Assembly (NCBI RefSeq): GCF_003977595.1
Contig: NZ_RYYR01000009.1
Coordinates: 62,001 to 126,000, forward strand
DNA length: 64,000 nucleotides
From: Lysinibacillus antri
GTDB lineage: Bacteria > Bacillota > Bacilli > Bacillales_A > Planococcaceae
Direction of reading: 5' to 3'
Part shown: piece by piece, positions 61,573-64,000 of the stretch
How the letters are laid out: each line of letters starts with the position of its first letter
Numbering within the stretch: the stretch's first letter is position 1
Notes under the pieces: model-generated
Databases searched by the model: none
What the model was told of the DNA's origin: nothing
Seen by the model: the letters and a program-made list of their open reading frames with translations, nothing else
Made by a program: the position numbers and the translations under genes

Positions 61573-62100
61573 TTATATAGGGTAAAGTTGAAAATCAATT
61601 GTAACGTCAACATTTTCACTAATTAATAATCCACCAGATTCAAGTACCGCATTATACAGTAGCCTAAACTCTTTTCGATTTATACGGGTCGATGCAGAAA
61701 ATGCGTATGTATCTTGCCCCCAGGGACTTTGCACGTGGCCATTATAGGTTGCTTGAAAGGTAATCGGTTTCATTACATCTTTTATTGTTAAGTTCCCTAT
61801 TATATTATAGTTTTGATCGTTTATTTTACTAATAGTAGTCGCTACAAAATTGATTTTAGGATATTTATCTGCATGGAAAAAATCGGCGGAAACTAAATGG
61901 TTATCCCGAGCTTGATCTTTCGTTGAAATACTGGCAACATCAATTTCTATCGCTATTTTTGCAGTTGTTAAGTCTTCTAATGTGTCAGCTTCAATTACTG
62001 CTGAGTAGGAATCAAATACTCCTTTTACATTGGTTATCATCATATGTTTGACAGAAAATGTTATAGATGAGTGAGAGAAATCAATTGAATACTTAACCAT
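61573..62100 (-). CDS. YceI family protein
   Basis: A 175-residue lipocalin-like protein. YSIDFSHSSITFSVKHM at the start and NIIGNLTIKDVMKPITF near 117 are family blocks. YceI proteins bind polyprenyl chains in a beta-barrel. No signal peptide is present, so it is cytoplasmic. It is divergent from an hxlR-type regulator, which probably controls it. Confidence 0.9.
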   Translation of the reverse strand: MVKYSIDFSHSSITFSVKHMMITNVKGVFDSYSAVIEADTLEDLTTAKIAIEIDVASISTKDQARDNHLVSADFFHADKYPKINFVATTISKINDQNYNIIGNLTIKDVMKPITFQATYNGHVQSPWGQDTYAFSASTRINRKEFRLLYNAVLESGGLLISENVDVTIDFQLYPI

Positions 62101-62196
62101 AGATACACCCCAACTTTTTCTACTTTATTACTAAATAATAGCTGAAATTGAATAAGTGTACAATCGGTGTAAATAATAAATATTAAAGTTAGTGTC

Positions 62197-62213
62197 AGTT
62201 ACTTTTTGTAACT
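62197..62213. promoter_or_regulatory. TTAC-N5-GTAA operator in the yceI/hxlR divergent region
   Basis: AGTTACTTTTTGTAACT is a perfect inverted repeat of AGTTAC. The TTAC-N5-GTAA core matches operators of the HxlR/DUF24 regulators YodB and CatR. A TATAAT box for hxlR lies about 20 bases downstream. Confidence 0.55.
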
Positions 62214-62290
62214 TGATTTAAAATGGTACACTATAATGAGAACTTAAATTCTACCCAATAGACAAATGGAGAAAACAGGGGTGAAAAGTA

Positions 62291-62599
62291 GTGAAAGAAA
62301 CGAAATTATGCCCTCGACTTTCAAAAGCAATGGAGCTATTAGGAAAGCGATGGACTACATTAATTTTATATCAATTGTTAGATGGCCCCCAACGTTTTAA
62401 TGAGATTGAGTCAGCCTTGCCGGTAAGTGGTCGTTTACTCTCCGAACGGTTAAAAGAGTTAGAGAAAGAAGAGATTGTTCAACGGAAAGTGTACGCGGAT
62501 GTTCCTGTGCGTGTGGAATATTCCCTCACTGAAAAGGGGAGTGCCTTAGAAGGGGCAATACGCGAAGTTGAAAATTGGTCACAAACATGGATAAAATAG
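62291..62599 (+). CDS. HxlR family (DUF24) regulator
   Basis: A 102-residue winged-helix regulator. CPRLSKAMELLGKRWTTLIL near 7-26 carries the conserved N-terminal cysteine (C7) that senses quinones or diamide in YodB and CatR. RFNEIESALP and SERLKELEKEEIV follow. The start is a GTG with GGGGTGA upstream. It is likely autoregulated and controls the divergent yceI gene. Confidence 0.9.
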   Translation: MKETKLCPRLSKAMELLGKRWTTLILYQLLDGPQRFNEIESALPVSGRLLSERLKELEKEEIVQRKVYADVPVRVEYSLTEKGSALEGAIREVENWSQTWIK

Positions 62600-62675
62600 T
62601 AATTTAAAATCTCTTGTCAAAAAGCGTTGTATTACCGATACTAAGAAGTATGACTTTAGAAAGGATTTTGCTTTT

Positions 62676-63596
62676 ATGACAACACAAAGATGGGCAAATG
62701 ACTTAGCCCAAATCGTTAATCCTAATAATATAAAATTAAATGAATCGTTAAAAAAATATACGATGACGAAACTGGGCGGAAACGCGGATATATTCGTCTT
62801 ACCTGAAACAGAGGAAGAAGCAACGGCCATCGTGAAATATGCACACGAGCAGAATATACCTATTTTAATGTTAGGTAACGGATCGAACATGGTTGTGCGG
62901 GATGGGGGCGTTCGAGGGATTGTAATTTGCTTCCAGAAGCTAGATGAAATCCGAGTAGACGTCAATCAAATATACGCTCAAAGTGGTGCCCTAGTAATAA
63001 ATGTATCCAAACTAGCAGCGATAAATGGGTTAACTGGTTTTGAATTTGCGTGTGGTATACCAGGTTCAGTTGGTGGTGCTATGGCGATGAATGCTGGAGC
63101 ATATGGTGGTGAGATTAAAGATATTATTATCGATTGTACGGTACTAACAAAAGAAGGTGAGCGAATCGTCTTAACAAAAGATGAACTCGAATTAGAATAT
63201 CGCAAAAGTATCATCGCAAAGAAAGAGTATTTCGTGTTATCGTCAAGATTCCAACTTGAACAAGGAATCCAAGAAGAGATTGATGCGAAAATTGCAGATT
63301 TAACTTTTAAGCGAGAATCTAAACAACCATTAGAGTATCCGTCAGCAGGAAGTGTCTTTAAACGTCCGCCAGGCTACTTTGCTGGAAAACTAATTCAAGA
63401 CAGTGGCCTTCAAGGAAAAGGCGTGGGGGATGCAGAGGTATCAACGAAACACGCTGGATTTATTATTAATAAAGGAAATGCAACTGCTACAGATTATATC
63501 GAAACAATTAAAATGGTACAAAATGTTGTGAAAGATAAATTTGGAGTAGAATTAGAACTTGAAGTGAAAATTGTTGGGGAAGACTTGACAACCTAA
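62676..63596 (+). CDS. murB: UDP-N-acetylenolpyruvoylglucosamine reductase MurB
   Basis: A 306-residue FAD enzyme that makes UDP-MurNAc for peptidoglycan. LGNGSNMVVRDGG near 66 and GIPGSVGGAMAMNAGAYGGE near 128 bind FAD, and YPSAGSVFKRPPG near 224 holds the catalytic serine. It is of the shorter type II. It stands apart from any dcw cluster genes. Confidence 0.95.
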   Translation: MTTQRWANDLAQIVNPNNIKLNESLKKYTMTKLGGNADIFVLPETEEEATAIVKYAHEQNIPILMLGNGSNMVVRDGGVRGIVICFQKLDEIRVDVNQIYAQSGALVINVSKLAAINGLTGFEFACGIPGSVGGAMAMNAGAYGGEIKDIIIDCTVLTKEGERIVLTKDELELEYRKSIIAKKEYFVLSSRFQLEQGIQEEIDAKIADLTFKRESKQPLEYPSAGSVFKRPPGYFAGKLIQDSGLQGKGVGDAEVSTKHAGFIINKGNATATDYIETIKMVQNVVKDKFGVELELEVKIVGEDLTT

Positions 63597-63605
63597 CAGA
63601 TGGAA

Positions 63606-63638
63606 AAAAGCGCCTTTTTCACAAGAAAGGCGCTTTCT
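63606..63638 (+). terminator. Terminator after murB
   Basis: AAAGCGCCTTT pairs with AAAGGCGCTTT (11 bp); the T run is short. Confidence 0.75.
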
Positions 63639-63663
63639 ATCGTAGTAGAAAGGGATTAAACAA

Positions 63664-64000
63664 ATGAAATTCATATCATGGAATGTCAACGGAATTAGAG
63701 CATGTATAAAAAAAGGTTTCCTAGATTATTTTAATGAAATGGATGCGGACTTTTTTTGTATTCAAGAAACAAAATGCCAAGCAGGTCAAGTAGAATTACA
63801 ATTAGATGGATATTTTCAGTATTGGAACTTCGCCGAAAAAAAAGGATACTCTGGTACAGCCATCTTCACGAAGCATGAACCTCTTACTATTAAATACGGT
63901 GTAGGTGATGCAGAGTCAGAGGATGAAGGACGAATTATTACATTAGAATACAAGGACTTTTATTTAGTTAATGTATATACACCCAACTCGCAGCGAGATT
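63664..64000 (+). CDS. exoA: Exodeoxyribonuclease III ExoA (partial)
   Basis: The first 112 codons are present; the gene runs off the right edge. SWNVNGIRAC near 5-14 and CIQETKC near 32-38 hold the metal-binding Asn and Glu of the AP endonuclease/exonuclease III family, and VNVYTPNS near 101 is the third block. The enzyme repairs abasic sites. The start lacks a strong ribosome-binding site (GAAAGGG upstream). Confidence 0.92.
   Translation, partial: MKFISWNVNGIRACIKKGFLDYFNEMDADFFCIQETKCQAGQVELQLDGYFQYWNFAEKKGYSGTAIFTKHEPLTIKYGVGDAESEDEGRIITLEYKDFYLVNVYTPNSQRD

Overview
The window is AT-rich, gene-dense chromosomal DNA of a low-GC Gram-positive bacterium of the order Bacillales. Protein families, operon orders, strong AGGAGG ribosome-binding sites and frequent GTG/TTG starts resemble Bacillus and especially Lysinibacillus/Solibacillus-type genomes. 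This placement is inferred; no rRNA or tRNA gene is present to settle it. No prophage, insertion sequence, CRISPR array or plasmid-type gene is visible. Most genes are housekeeping, transport or regulatory genes in short operons with intrinsic terminators.

Layout. 1-6.3 kb: end of an oligopeptide ABC importer (oppD end, oppF), an RsgA-type GTPase preceded by a 31-codon ORF, a DedA protein, a fosmidomycin-resistance-type exporter, and a Mef-like exporter behind a leader with a 13-residue Arg-Leu-Arg peptide and three terminator-like hairpins. 6.3-10.1 kb: yjlC-ndh with a Rex-like site, and the alkylpyrone pair bpsA-bpsB. 10.4-12.7 kb: a two-gene lipoprotein operon, one protein with a free-standing CuA copper site and one with duplicated beta-type domains. 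12.7-14.7 kb: a zinc-ribbon protein, a probable structured RNA and an Mta-like MerR regulator. 14.8-19.7 kb: a BusR-type regulator and a glycine-betaine ABC importer with two binding proteins that are circular permutants of each other.

19.7-34.7 kb: a DUF4309-GH3 glycosidase, two chemotaxis-type receptors, an AraC-GyrI regulator, a NERD protein, an MFS carrier, RlmA-type methyltransferase, PlsC, a low-molecular-weight tyrosine phosphatase, YebC/YeeI, an M3 oligopeptidase, an AI-2E family protein and small proteins. 34.7-43.4 kb: an MMPL exporter, the phosphate pair DUF47-pit, a methyltransferase, putP and hflX. 43.7-52.4 kb: dtpT, a lipoprotein, the Fur-controlled petrobactin-type system yclNOP + yclQ, hmoA, a PAP2 phosphatase and zupT.

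52.5-64 kb: an NAD(P)-binding protein, thrC-thrB, an RpiR regulator, ppaC, a FAD-Rieske oxidoreductase, a DsbA-like protein, azoR behind an MhqR-like box, DUF2500, a divergent yceI/hxlR pair, murB and the start of exoA.

Themes are osmotic control (busR-opuA, putP), iron and heme supply (yclNOPQ, hmoA), quinone/thiol stress (azoR, hxlR, dsbA-like) and antibiotic tolerance (the Mef-like leader, hflX). Intergenic DNA carries several repeat families: a roughly 115-bp element with imperfect terminal inverted repeats, GTGCCAGGCACC palindromes, and a 21-bp tandem array. Starts were chosen by ribosome-binding site and family length; where they differ from the longest reading frame this is stated.
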